Below are positions 1-9,497 of a stretch of 64,000 nt of DNA, piece after piece. The notes beneath the pieces are model-generated. The model saw only the letters and a program-made list of their open reading frames with translations. It was not told where the DNA came from and searched no databases. The position numbers and the translations under genes are program-made. The DNA is from Symsagittifera roscoffensis (lineage: Eukaryota > Xenacoelomorpha > Acoela > Convolutidae). The DNA is taken from contig NC_087063.1 of NCBI RefSeq assembly GCF_963678635.1, positions 68,178,727-68,242,726 on the forward strand. Direction: 5' to 3'. Positions within the stretch are counted from its first letter, which is position 1. Every line of letters begins with the position of its first letter.

Positions 1-3000
1 CCAGATTCGTTCTGACGTTTGAGTTGCACGATAGTTCCCTTAGTGGTTTTCTTGAAACTGCTATTTTCTCGAGCTCTTCACCACCTCGTACCTCTTGTAT
101 TTCCAGATTGTACGTCCCTGAAGATGGATCCGTCTGTAATTCCCTGTCGTGCTGTCTTATCTTCTCTTCCGCCAGTATCATGCATAGACTGTCTTGGTCT
201 TCGCTGCTCTCATCCGAGTCTTCATCCCATTCTTCACGCTCCCCGGACAATTTCCCTTCTCCGGTTTCGTCTTCTTCCATGAATCTGGACCACTCCCCGG
301 ACTCTTGATCTAGTCCCAGGTGTTCAACTTCTTCTCTGAATGTTACTTTCTTATCCCTGACTTTTGTCTGTTCCAGAATTTTTTCGGGGATTTTTTCAAC
401 TAGTGATCGCACCACTTCCTTGCTATCAGTGATGCTTCCTTTTGAGACGTCAGTATTGTTCACTGTTTCTTCTCTCCGAAGTATGGTTAGTTCCGGTGCC
501 TCCTGACCTTTCCCTTGGATCACGGGCTTGTCATCTGATAGTTTCTCAAGCAACCTCATTAAGTCTTCATCTATTCGGACCGTTCCCTCCTCTACCTGGA
601 TGAGATCATAACCTTTTGCCTTAAGTGTTTCCCTCACGATCTTGGACTTGAGCATTATTCCTATCGGAATCCCTCTGCTTTTCTTCAAGATGGTCTTTTC
701 AAGAGGCTCCTTCGGCAATTCGGGATGATCTTCAATCGGTTTGCCTGATTTGTCCAGCCATCTCGTGAGTGGAAGACTGTCGTACGTTTCTTTGTCCACG
801 AAGGAGAAGCCGTCTTTGATCTCAGGTCTGTCCGCCTCTCTTTGTTCTTGCCTCTCGTAGAACTCCGTCTTCTTACTCAAGCTGTCAGCATTTTGATGTT
901 TATCTCGTGTTCTGTGCTCAATTATCATGTTGTATCCATCCAAGCGAACTATCCACCTCCCAATATAGCTCTGGTCCATTGAGTACGTTTTCAGCCAGCT
1001 TAGTGCTCGGTTGTCGACTCGCAGCTTGAAGGGCTCACTGCCTAAGTATGCTCTGTATTTTTCGACAAAGGTGACCACCGCAAACATCTCTGCTTTCGGT
1101 GCTCCGTACTTCATTTCTGTGTCACTTAGGACCTTGCTCCCGTATGCTATTGGTCTCAAGACTGTCTTCCCATTCCATTCTTGTTCTTGATGGAGAATCC
1201 CAGAAATAGCGACTACTGACGCATCCGTGTCTAGCACGTACATCCCCTTCTCAGTCGGCATACCCAGTACTGGTGCCTCACACAGCTCTTTCTTTATTCT
1301 CTGGAATGACTCTTCTGCCGCGTTGTTCCACGTGAACTTCTTGCCCTTGTGTTTCATTAATTGTTGCATCGGGTATACCTTGTCCGCATAGCCCTTGATG
1401 AATTCTCTATAATAGTTGGCGAAACCCAGGAAGCTCATCAGCTGGTGCTCCGTCTTCGGTGATTTCCAGGTTAGGACTGCTTCCACGGCGTCTGGGTCAG
1501 GTCTGATACCGTGTTTATCTACCATCCTGTCCAAGTATTTAATCGAGTCCTTGAGTATCTCGCACTTTGATGGTTTACACTTCAGCCCCGATCTTTTCAT
1601 GCACGCGAACACCTCGTCAAGCCTCTCGATGTGGTCTTCTAGTGTTGGCGTTGCTATTACCACGTCGTCCACATAGCACATTACCAGGTTGCCGTACTTC
1701 TTCGTCACGCCTATCAACGCGTGTGCCATCAGCCGCTGAAACGTGGCTGTTGCATTGCAGAGTCCAAACGGCATCCGTTTCCATTGAAACAGACCCAACT
1801 CGCAGGCGAACCCTGTCTTGTCCCTGTCTTGCTTCCTTAATGGTACCTGCCAAAAGGCCGAGCCTAAATCAAGAGTCGCAAAAAATTTCGCATCACCTAA
1901 CTTCGAGAGGCTCTCATCAATTCTAGGTATGGGATAGGCATCCTTCACCGTGACGGAGTTCAGGTATCGAAAGTCACAACAAAACCTTAACTGGTCGCCT
2001 TTCTTTTTGGCCATCACTACTCCACACGCCCACGGTGACTTGGATGGTTCTATCATGTCATACTCTAGTAACGTTTCGATTTCTTTTCTACACGCGTCCG
2101 ATTTGTGTGGGGTCATGCGCCTCGCCCCCTCCCTGTGTGGCACCGCGTTCTCCTCAAGTTCTATTTCATGTTCAACAAAATTACAACACCCGATATCCGC
2201 CTTATGCCTTGAAAAAACCTCCTTGTTCCGCTCTAGTACGTCCTTGATAGCTTCGAGCTGTTCATCTTTCAGTTTGCCCCTTAAATGTTCAATCTCCGGC
2301 AGAACCGGTTTATCAGTTTGCATTTCATCTAGCGTGGGTCGCTCTGGAAAGTTCGAACAGCTCGAAAGCCCATCGTCCGTTTCTGACTTAAGTGATTTGA
2401 TAAGACTTGAAGAATCTTTTATTCTCTGCAATCGTCTCAAGATACAAATTTTGTCCCTGTGATTAGGACAATCAACAACTTCATTTTGTTTTGAGTTTTC
2501 AATTGTTTCGTATCGATTTTTAACTGGTAAAGCATATCCCAGCTTCCTCCCTCTCTGTATCGTGATGGGTATATCAAGGGTATTCAACAAGACACTGACG
2601 CAGAGGCCGCTCTTCGTTATCGAAAATGATCTTCCTAAAACAGCAGCGCTTTGACTATTGGGATTCGGAACTATACACACTTGCTTGTTGTCACTTAGTT
2701 CATTATAATTTTTCATCCTCAAGCTTACGATTGCCGCTTCATTAGCTTTTAACCTCACTCTCCTACTCAAGAATACCGGTGCTTTGTTTTCATTCGCCAT
2801 TATTAAATTTACCGGTTTGATTGCGTACCTCCTATCCGGGTTCCGTATCCTGAACATTACATTATTTAGATCAATCGTTACGTCGAAATTCCTGATGAAG
2901 TCTCTGCCCAAAATGAATTGGTCAGATTCATCTAGGTTTTCTACCACGATGAAGCTCATCCACAGGTTACGTTCCCCCAAATTGAGGGCTATTATCGGCG

Positions 3001-6000
3001 TCCTGCCCAACACCCGAAGGGCCCCTTTGTTTGCAGCTGACAGCCGTATTCTCGAGTCTATCAAGTCACCTTTGTCAAAGCCCATCTTTTCCCATGTTTC
3101 GATTGGTATGACGCTCAAGACTGCTCCCGTGTCGAGTAATCCACGTAACTGAGTCTTTTTGCCATTTATGTCTAGCACGTGCCCTGTCACGTCTGCTTCC
3201 GTCCCGATGTGCATTGCATCTTCTTCGAGCATAGCACAGTGTCCAATCGATCTTACTTTCAATTCTTCTTTCCCTACATAGATTTGTCCAATTAGGTCTT
3301 CGTCGCATGTTATCATCGTCTTGGTATAGATGTTGATTCCATCTATATTTAGCATGACCTCGTGTGGACCATAAGCTTCAGTGTACCTATTATCAACACG
3401 TACCGATTTGCTGCCCCCTCTCGTGAGTAGTGCCCTGAGCGCTCTAGAAGTCGTTTGTGGACTTATTCCACTCAAGTAGTCTGCATACACGTCAATGTGC
3501 ATTATCGTCTGGTCGCTCGGCTCGCTCAAGTTTCTGGTTACCTCGTGTCCGCCCACTGTGATTATCGACATTATTCTTGCTCCGATTTTCGATATTCCAA
3601 AAGGTTTACCTGTCACCATTTTCACGGTGTTACAATTCCCGGTCTTCATTGAGCCCGTTCTAGCCTCTGGTATTGAGTTCGATCCGGTTAATGCTTCGTT
3701 AAAATTCTGTCTTTCGATCTCCAACTTTAGTCGTTGCTCTATTTCTTTCGCAGCCAGATCTTGTTTCACTTTGGCAATTGCTTCCGTCGCCGCTTTCTCA
3801 TAATTTATCTCTAGAGAGCTTCCGGCCGCGGACTCTAACGCACCGCTAACATGTGTAACAGCTTTCACTGTCTTCGTCGGCAATTCGGTGTTTGGTGCCC
3901 CCAAGTTCCTAGATTCAAACTCGTTTTGCCTGTTCCGCTGATTCTGCACCGCCGCTAATGCCAACTTATGTTTGGGGTGATTCTGGTCCTTGACCGCTTC
4001 CCAGAACAAGGGACAATCCATTCTGAAGTGCCCCTCCTGGTTACAGAAGAAGCATCTGGCGCCTATCTTGATGATTAAGCCATTATAGTACTCGTGTTCC
4101 TCCATCTGGCTCATATCCTCTTCATCCGGTGCATAACCTAGGCTCTTCATGCCTTGTTTGTACGTTGTGCAGTCAGCCACATGATGATCCGCTGACCCGC
4201 AGTTCGCGCATGATCTGCGCTTGTCCATATCATCTCTAGGTTTGTACCATGATGACCTCTGGGGTTGGCTTCCCCCTTGCGTGTTCCTGTTTTCGGAATA
4301 TGAGTACTTCTTAGGTTTCATCAGCATGTATTCTCTTGATTTCTGTCTTATTTCTTCTGGGGTGGGTGCGCTGTCCTTCGACAATGTGTAGTATGTTGCT
4401 AACATTGTCCTTAAGTCATCACTTTTCACCCCATCGATGAACTTCGAGGCAATGCTAAAGTTCCGTCTATTTGTCGACTCCTCTGGGTCACTCCTCCTTC
4501 TCAAGCTCTCGAGGTCATCTAGGAACCGATCTATTGACTCGTCGTCCCTCTGCCTCCTCTTTTCAAATCGCATCATCGCTTGGTGACCCTTCATGCCTGA
4601 CCCGAATCGATTCAGCAATATCTCGAAGATCTTGTCCGCGGTGTCGCGTTCTTCCTCCTTCTTTGCGACCACGCATTTTAATGCCGTTCCTTCCAAGTTG
4701 CTCAGTATGGCTGTACATGCTTGTCTTTCGTCACTCAAGTTGTCTTGTTCTAGATGTAATCTCATCACTTCCACCCAAGTGTCAATGCATCCATCGGAGT
4801 CGTCCTTGAATTCTTTTGGCTTCTTGAATGTCTTTCTTGATTTTCCCTCTATCCTGTCGCTCGAGTCAGTGTTCCTCGTGGCGAAGGCCTCTAGAGTCCT
4901 GTTCATCATCTCCCAAGTGCTGGCCCATGTCATAGCATCCGGTCCTGTGTTGCTGTTAGCTGTTGAATCTCCCGGAGCAGTCGTTGTATTCGACGTTCCA
5001 TTCTTCATTATTGTTTTCGCAGCTGTTGGTGCTATGCTTATCGCATCCCTGGTTAAGGGCAACGGTGTCGATTGTCGTTTGTTCCTTTGTGGTTCTGCAA
5101 AGTCAACTCTGGTGCCTTGCGTACGATCCGCTGCCGGTCTTTCTTGTGGAGTAGAACCTCTCAAGATTGCATTCAACTTCGCCTGTATTGCACACGAACT
5201 CTCGGCCTGACTCTTGCTCATTGTGTCCATTCTCCTTTCCAGGCTTCCTAATTGGCTGTTGACATCATCATATCGGTTCTTCAACTGTTGCATGTCTGTT
5301 TTGATGTTCTTTTCTCGTTCTTCATTGGTGGCTTCTACCTTATCTGACATTTCCTTGAGTCTCTCATCTGTTGCCTTAGCTAGGTTAAAATAACTGTCTA
5401 GATACTCGTGCTTGTTGTATCTTATCTCCTTTTTTATCACCTCTCTGTCTTCTTCACTGTGCTTAAGTCTTTTGTCAATCTGATTTAATTTCGCCAACAA
5501 GTCACCCAGCTCAATGGTAGTCTCTTCATGGTCAGCCGTCGGTCTCTCTTCGGCCGTAGCCTCTGCTTTAGCTTGTTCCTCTCTTGGATTGGCTTCTGAG
5601 GTCTTCGTGCTCACTGTCCCAAATGTTCGTGCTCTTTCTGCTTTTGGTTCTTCAGTCACGTTTTCTTTCGTTTTTATTCCGAACATTATTCCCAATTTTT
5701 CCGTAAAAGATGTCCTCTTTACTTGAGAGTCTTCTTTCACCGTTTCTTCGGTGTTGCCTATTGCATCTTCCGCGTCATCTATCGGTGAGAACTCTATGGG
5801 TTTCTGGTTCGGTTCCTCTGCATTGGGCATTGGAGTTGACTCTGTCGCCATCTTCCTTGTTTCATCCACACTTTGATCGGGTGTCTCTAGATCAATCTCG
5901 ATGGTGGGTTCTACTCGCTCCCCTTCCGTGCCCTCTTTCGCCCTGTTCTCCACTGTACTCCTTGTGCTGACCATGTTAACTGAAAAGTTCTTCTTCGTTA

Positions 6001-6100
6001 TCTTTGGGCCCGTTGATGTCGTTCCGCGCAGCGATGAATTATATTTCGTGTTTGATCCACTTGACCTTTTTTCGAGCACCGGTACCCTACTCCGCCTCAT
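1..6100 (-). CDS. Gag-Pol polyprotein of element A (partial, open to the window edge)
   Basis: This frame runs uninterrupted for at least 2,033 codons from the ATG at 6100. Gag has a Lys/Glu-rich coiled coil near residues 195-315, a retrotransposon Gag capsid-like region near 435-560, and two CCHC knuckles, the first starting at Cys631 in canonical CX2CX4HX4C form. An aspartic protease DTGA motif has Asp990. The reverse transcriptase has YVDD at 1476-1479, followed by RNase H with a DTDAS motif near 1622. I checked that the Gag start, the protease, YVDD and the codons near position 240 share one frame. It makes virus-like particles and cDNA (family knowledge). The same ATG is used in element C. 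At the left end the frame is in the acidic linker before integrase. It appears to be the least damaged copy here. Confidence 0.9.
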   Translation of the reverse strand, partial: MRRSRVPVLEKRSSGSNTKYNSSLRGTTSTGPKITKKNFSVNMVSTRSTVENRAKEGTEGERVEPTIEIDLETPDQSVDETRKMATESTPMPNAEEPNQKPIEFSPIDDAEDAIGNTEETVKEDSQVKRTSFTEKLGIMFGIKTKENVTEEPKAERARTFGTVSTKTSEANPREEQAKAEATAEERPTADHEETTIELGDLLAKLNQIDKRLKHSEEDREVIKKEIRYNKHEYLDSYFNLAKATDERLKEMSDKVEATNEEREKNIKTDMQQLKNRYDDVNSQLGSLERRMDTMSKSQAESSCAIQAKLNAILRGSTPQERPAADRTQGTRVDFAEPQRNKRQSTPLPLTRDAISIAPTAAKTIMKNGTSNTTTAPGDSTANSNTGPDAMTWASTWEMMNRTLEAFATRNTDSSDRIEGKSRKTFKKPKEFKDDSDGCIDTWVEVMRLHLEQDNLSDERQACTAILSNLEGTALKCVVAKKEEERDTADKIFEILLNRFGSGMKGHQAMMRFEKRRQRDDESIDRFLDDLESLRRRSDPEESTNRRNFSIASKFIDGVKSDDLRTMLATYYTLSKDSAPTPEEIRQKSREYMLMKPKKYSYSENRNTQGGSQPQRSSWYKPRDDMDKRRSCANCGSADHHVADCTTYKQGMKSLGYAPDEEDMSQMEEHEYYNGLIIKIGARCFFCNQEGHFRMDCPLFWEAVKDQNHPKHKLALAAVQNQRNRQNEFESRNLGAPNTELPTKTVKAVTHVSGALESAAGSSLEINYEKAATEAIAKVKQDLAAKEIEQRLKLEIERQNFNEALTGSNSIPEARTGSMKTGNCNTVKMVTGKPFGISKIGARIMSIITVGGHEVTRNLSEPSDQTIMHIDVYADYLSGISPQTTSRALRALLTRGGSKSVRVDNRYTEAYGPHEVMLNIDGINIYTKTMITCDEDLIGQIYVGKEELKVRSIGHCAMLEEDAMHIGTEADVTGHVLDINGKKTQLRGLLDTGAVLSVIPIETWEKMGFDKGDLIDSRIRLSAANKGALRVLGRTPIIALNLGERNLWMSFIVVENLDESDQFILGRDFIRNFDVTIDLNNVMFRIRNPDRRYAIKPVNLIMANENKAPVFLSRRVRLKANEAAIVSLRMKNYNELSDNKQVCIVPNPNSQSAAVLGRSFSITKSGLCVSVLLNTLDIPITIQRGRKLGYALPVKNRYETIENSKQNEVVDCPNHRDKICILRRLQRIKDSSSLIKSLKSETDDGLSSCSNFPERPTLDEMQTDKPVLPEIEHLRGKLKDEQLEAIKDVLERNKEVFSRHKADIGCCNFVEHEIELEENAVPHREGARRMTPHKSDACRKEIETLLEYDMIEPSKSPWACGVVMAKKKGDQLRFCCDFRYLNSVTVKDAYPIPRIDESLSKLGDAKFFATLDLGSAFWQVPLRKQDRDKTGFACELGLFQWKRMPFGLCNATATFQRLMAHALIGVTKKYGNLVMCYVDDVVIATPTLEDHIERLDEVFACMKRSGLKCKPSKCEILKDSIKYLDRMVDKHGIRPDPDAVEAVLTWKSPKTEHQLMSFLGFANYYREFIKGYADKVYPMQQLMKHKGKKFTWNNAAEESFQRIKKELCEAPVLGMPTEKGMYVLDTDASVVAISGILHQEQEWNGKTVLRPIAYGSKVLSDTEMKYGAPKAEMFAVVTFVEKYRAYLGSEPFKLRVDNRALSWLKTYSMDQSYIGRWIVRLDGYNMIIEHRTRDKHQNADSLSKKTEFYERQEQREADRPEIKDGFSFVDKETYDSLPLTRWLDKSGKPIEDHPELPKEPLEKTILKKSRGIPIGIMLKSKIVRETLKAKGYDLIQVEEGTVRIDEDLMRLLEKLSDDKPVIQGKGQEAPELTILRREETVNNTDVSKGSITDSKEVVRSLVEKIPEKILEQTKVRDKKVTFREEVEHLGLDQESGEWSRFMEEDETGEGKLSGEREEWDEDSDESSEDQDSLCMILAEEKIRQHDRELQTDPSSGTYNLEIQEVRGGEELEKIAVSRKPLRELSCNSNVRTNL
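239..304 (-). repeat. Two PPT-like GTCCGGGGAG copies inside A gag-pol
   Basis: Read on the minus strand, 304-293 gives GAGTCCGGGGAG and 250-239 gives TTGTCCGGGGAG. They lie in the linker between RNase H and integrase and encode ESGE and LSGE. The same core sits directly upstream of the 3' LTR in elements B and D. In element C a deletion of roughly 77 bp has removed both copies. Element B has three copies at the matching place. Confidence 0.6.
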
Positions 6101-6379
6101 TATTTCTATTTACAACTGCTTCTATTTACAATTTTATTATATACACGATTCTATTCTAAGGGTAAAAAAAATATTTTTTGTGGTAACAAACTCTGTACAA
6201 CGTGTTAAAAACCTTATCCAATTCTCTTTCTAAAACCTCCGAAAAATTTTCCTTAATTTGGTCTTAACCCTACCTATTTCGATTTGTCTTATTCTGTCTT
6301 AAAACGCACTTGTTGTAATTTGACTTCAATTTCTATACCGTCCCAAGACTATTCGTCACTATCACAGTACTCTCCGCTA

Positions 6380-7077
6380 GTGTCCTAAGACCCTTGTACC
6401 AAGACCACTGTTCCAAGACTACTGTCCCAAGACTAGTGTCCCAAGACTACTGTCCCAAGACTAGTGTCCCAAGGCTAGTGTCCCAAGACTACTGTCCCAA
6501 TACTAGTGTCCCAAGGGTAGTGTCCCAAGACTACTGTCCCAAGGGTAGTGTCCCAAGACCAGTGTCCCAAGGCTAGTGTCCCAAGACTACTGTCCCAAGA
6601 CTAGTGTCCCAAGGCTAGTGTCCCAAGACTACTGTCCCAAGACTAGTGTCCCAAGGGTAGTGTCCCAAGACCAGTGTCCCAAGGCTGGTGTCCCAAGACT
6701 AGTGTCCCAAGACTAGTGTCCCAAGACCACTGTCCCAAGACCACTGTCCCAAGACCCTGTCCCAAGACCCCCGTCCCAAGACCACTGTCCCAAGACCCCT
6801 GTCCCAAGACCCTGTCCCAAGACCACTGTCCCAAGACCCTGTCCCAAGACCCTGTCCCAAGACCCTGTCCCAAGACCACTGTCCCAAGACCACTGTCCCA
6901 AGACCCTGTCCCAAGACCACTGTCCCAAGACCCTGTCCCAAGACCCTGTCCCAAGACCACTGTCCCAAGACCACTGTCCCAAGACCCTGTCCCAAGACCA
7001 CTGTCCCAAGACCCTGTCCCAAGACCACTGTCCCAAGACCCTGTCCCAAGACCACTATCCCAAGACTGCTCTGACCC
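6380..7077 (-). repeat. 14-bp minisatellite in A leader
   Basis: About 50 tandem units have the plus-strand form ACCACTGTCCCAAG, with variants ACTAGTGTCCCAAG, GCTAGTGTCCCAAG and a 13-bp ACCCTGTCCCAAG form. In element orientation the unit is CTTGGGACAGTGGT. Sub-blocks with different variants suggest repeated local expansion. The matching place in element C has an array of the same unit, so the array belongs to the family and was not picked up after insertion. Confidence 0.93.
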
Positions 7078-7930
7078 AAGACTTCTTCGGTCTTGTCCCA
7101 ATACTCGTCACGGAGTTTCTTCCTCGTTGTAGGGTCTTCTTGAATCACCGTACCTTGTACCACCACTCAAGCTCTAGTAAAATTTTCCCAAAAACCCTCT
7201 CTTAAAAGCCAAATGCTGACCCCCCTCTTCTTTTTGGTTGTTTCTATTTCAATGTAGGTGCGCAGGTATCTTGTGATCACCTGTTCGTATAAAACCAAAT
7301 ACAAATCCTCAATAAAATGCAACAAAAATTCTAAGTAAGAAAAATAATAAAAACAGAAAAATGAGCCCACCTAAAATTCAAAGGTGACCAATGTCTACCT
7401 TTCGTCTTAAAAAAAATGTCTGGTACCTAATTGCCACGCGTTTTCCTCCCCCCACTAGTGATCTTATGGGGTATCACAAAAGCTGTCTATATCCGGTCCC
7501 CCCTACCAAACCAACCAGCGTACCAGTCTTAACTCGAGTTGAATTTTGGATCTCCACCTAATATTACCAACGCGTGTTAATTTCTAATGTAACTAAGTCA
7601 ACGATGTCGACTAATTAGTTACTCTAATTTCCCCCTTTTTACAATTTACAACCGACAACCTCTAACTTAACCAGTCCCCCTTCTAACCTCCCCCCTTTCT
7701 AGCCCCCCTTCTTAAGCCTAAAAATTACTTTAAGCGCCGGGTGCTAAACCTCTTAAGAGAAAACCGTAGACCTGTTTCCAGGCCTGCTCAAGTAAAAACG
7801 TTCCTCAAAACTGGGGGATTTCGCTTATCCAATTTTACACTTATCTCCTATAATGTAATGTGGATTCTAACGATACCCGTTCTGCCCAACTTGAGAACTC
7901 GAGAATTGCCAAATCCTTCTTGGCTGCTTT

Positions 7931-8123
7931 CCCACTCGACTGGTCACCTGTTCCAGTCCAGTCTCCTATTGGTTCAGCTCAAGTGTCCCTGAACCACTTT
8001 CCCACTCGGCTGGTCACCTCTTCCAGTCAAGTCTCCTATTGGTTCAGCTCAAGTGTCCCTGAACCACTTTCCCACTCGGCTGGTCACCTCTTCCAGTCAA
8101 GTCTCCTATTGGTCCAGCTAAGT
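7931..8123 (-). repeat. 70-bp tandem repeat in A leader
   Basis: Two full 70-bp units (7931-8000 and 8001-8070) and a partial third are nearly identical. On the plus strand each begins CCCACTCGGCTGGTCACC. Element C carries the equivalent three-unit repeat in its leader. Each unit contains ATTGGTTCAGCTC and could fold, but no function can be assigned. Confidence 0.9.
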
Positions 8124-8555
8124 TCCAAGCTATCTGAAAACCCTTGACGATGCCCCACTTCGGGCACTTTATTCAGTTTACTGGTTTAAATTGATAGGTT
8201 GATCGAAACGATCGAACTTGTAAAACAGTATGGGTATACTATTTAATTAATATAAAGGTTTGATCCAACTGATCTGGTGTCAAAGTCACTGTCTTTTTTC
8301 GTTTTATGGTTTTTGTTTTGCTTTTTGTCTTTTTGCTCGTGTTTTTGTCCCCCTAGTTGCCCTCCTTTACTCGGTTAGCTAAGCCTCGTTCGGAGAGCGT
8401 ACCAGGAAATTTTCTCGAGTTTTCTTAAAAAGCTATCACGGTACAACCGGAAGGTTTGCACGTTCCTGTCGAACCGTACCGCCGGTACTCTAGAATGGGC
8501 ATTCAGCCCGAAGCTGTCTCAAGTGGGTTCGACTCCGTAGTCTTGATGTCGTAAA

Positions 8556-8570
8556 CACCCAGGAGCGCCA
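8556..8570 (-). promoter_or_regulatory. Candidate primer-binding site of element A
   Basis: Eleven bases after the LTR end, the minus strand reads TGGCGCTCCTGGGTG, beginning with the TGG expected to pair with a tRNA CCA end. Element C has the same 15 bases at the same spacing. The 11-nt gap is longer than usual and I could not match the site to a specific tRNA, so this is a weak call. Confidence 0.3.
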
Positions 8571-8890
8571 TAAAAACACTATGTAACATTCGTCTACTGC
8601 AGTCACACATGAGGCTTAAGAAAAATAGGCCCTATAACCACTGGCTCAAGGGTCAGGGACACTATCTCTTGTGTTTTTCTACCTCAAGAACGGTCGGAGC
8701 CAGTTCGGTTCGCTTGTGACATGAGACTACGACCCGTTACAGCTTAAAGGCTACTACTAAAATATCCCCCACTCTAGAATTAGAAACGTCCCCATACTTA
8801 GGTCTCTAGATACCCAAAATACATGAACGCCGTTAAAAACCGGGTTGGAACAATCCGTTAAGTTGCTTTTCTATTAGACAGTGGAACTTT

Positions 8891-8909
8891 GATCCATTTC
8901 AGATGGATC
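8891..8909 (-). other. LTR hairpin GATCCAT-N5-ATGGATC
   Basis: A perfect 7-bp inverted repeat with a 5-nt loop. The C 3' LTR has the same stem with a different loop (54409-54427). B and D have a TCCAT/ATGGA version. In C it lies just upstream of AATAAA, which suggests a transcript-level role. Confidence 0.5.
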
Positions 8910-9270
8910 AACCTAAAACTCGCCTTACCTCAACATCACAATTATAAAACACACTCTAGGAATTTAAATTAAGTACTCACATTGTAGCACGCTCAAGAAC
9001 CAGGAAGTAAATAAGTCGGTAAGCAACTCAAGAATTAATAAAGTAACTAAAATGAGTTTAATGTTAGTCAGTTTTAATAATAAGAATAAGTTTTTTCTCT
9101 AGACTGTAAGTTCTCGTGAACCATTGGGACACTCTAGCTGTCCACCTTTCCACCGAAGGTTCACTCTAGTCCAGTTCTGAATAATACTCCAGTCGTTATA
9201 ATCCAATTCGAGGGAATGCTCTCGTCTCTGTCACAGATGGGACAGCTCTACTCTCGATTATTATAGTGAT

Positions 9271-9293
9271 GGAAATTGCGAATAGCAATTTCC
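9271..9293 (-). other. LTR hairpin GGAAATTGC-N5-GCAATTTCC
   Basis: A perfect 9-bp inverted repeat with a 5-nt loop inside the A LTR. The C LTRs keep it with small changes near 33092 and 54048. It is probably a structured part of the transcript or a palindromic protein-binding site. Confidence 0.5.
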
Positions 9294-9497
9294 TACTGCT
9301 TTTTCTTGCGACTTTCCCGCGTTTTCGACTCAATTGTTCTGAAATTGTTCTGATCTCTTTTTCTGATTTTCAGTTCTCGCGAGAAAATCGTGCATGACAG
9401 GTTCCATTCGAAATTTTGAAAAATTAAATTTCACTCCAAAATCAAGTGCTTTTTGCTTCTCTCAAGGTCAAACTTCCAAATATGACCGACTGGCACA

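Larger units (their letters stand above)
6101..8581 (-). other. 5' leader of element A
   Basis: This 2.5-kb untranslated leader lies between the 5' LTR and the gag start. It contains a 70-bp tandem repeat (7931-8123) and a 14-bp tandem array (6380-7077), and matches the leader of element C in the same order. Short open frames occur on both strands, but they follow from repeat units without stops and are not called as genes. No splice sites could be fixed with confidence. Confidence 0.75.
1..9497 (-). mobile_element. Element A: giant Ty3/Gypsy-type retrotransposon, 5' part
   Basis: The element reads on the minus strand: 5' LTR (9497-8582), leader (8581-6101), then Gag-Pol from 6100 to the window edge. 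It is the same family as element C, matching it from LTR start to the integrase region. Its Gag-Pol frame has no stop in this window, while C has many. The integrase core, C-terminal domain, third frame and 3' LTR would lie left of the window. Boundaries come from the TGTGCC start and GTTACA end shared with C. The target-site duplication cannot be tested because the other end is missing. Confidence 0.88.
8582..9497 (-). repeat. 5' LTR of element A
   Basis: This 916-bp LTR starts TGTGCCAGTC at 9497 and ends GTTACA at 8582 on the minus strand. It matches the element C LTRs (884 and 887 bp) along its length. It contains the hairpin at 9271-9293 and the GATCCAT/ATGGATC hairpin at 8891-8909. The expected role is promoter and polyadenylation. 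The AATAAA of the C LTRs reads AATAGA here. Confidence 0.92.

Noticed and set aside
6380-7077. CRISPR-like array
   Set aside because: Units are contiguous with no unique spacers, and the context is a eukaryotic retroelement.
6394-7166. Several 60-155 codon open frames on both strands in the 14-bp array, and equivalents in C (35378-35794)
   Set aside because: The repeat unit lacks stops in several frames, so long repetitive frames appear by chance.
7860-8147. 95-codon open frame on the plus strand over the 70-bp repeat, with a matching antisense frame in C (34227-34514)
   Set aside because: It lies antisense to the element over a tandem repeat; similarity between A and C copies follows from their shared ancestry, and no domain is recognisable.
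8524-8535. GGTTCGACTCC, an exact match to a Pol III B box, in the A leader antisense strand, also in C
   Set aside because: No A box at a suitable distance and the flanking bases do not form a T-arm stem, so no tRNA gene or Pol III promoter is supported.
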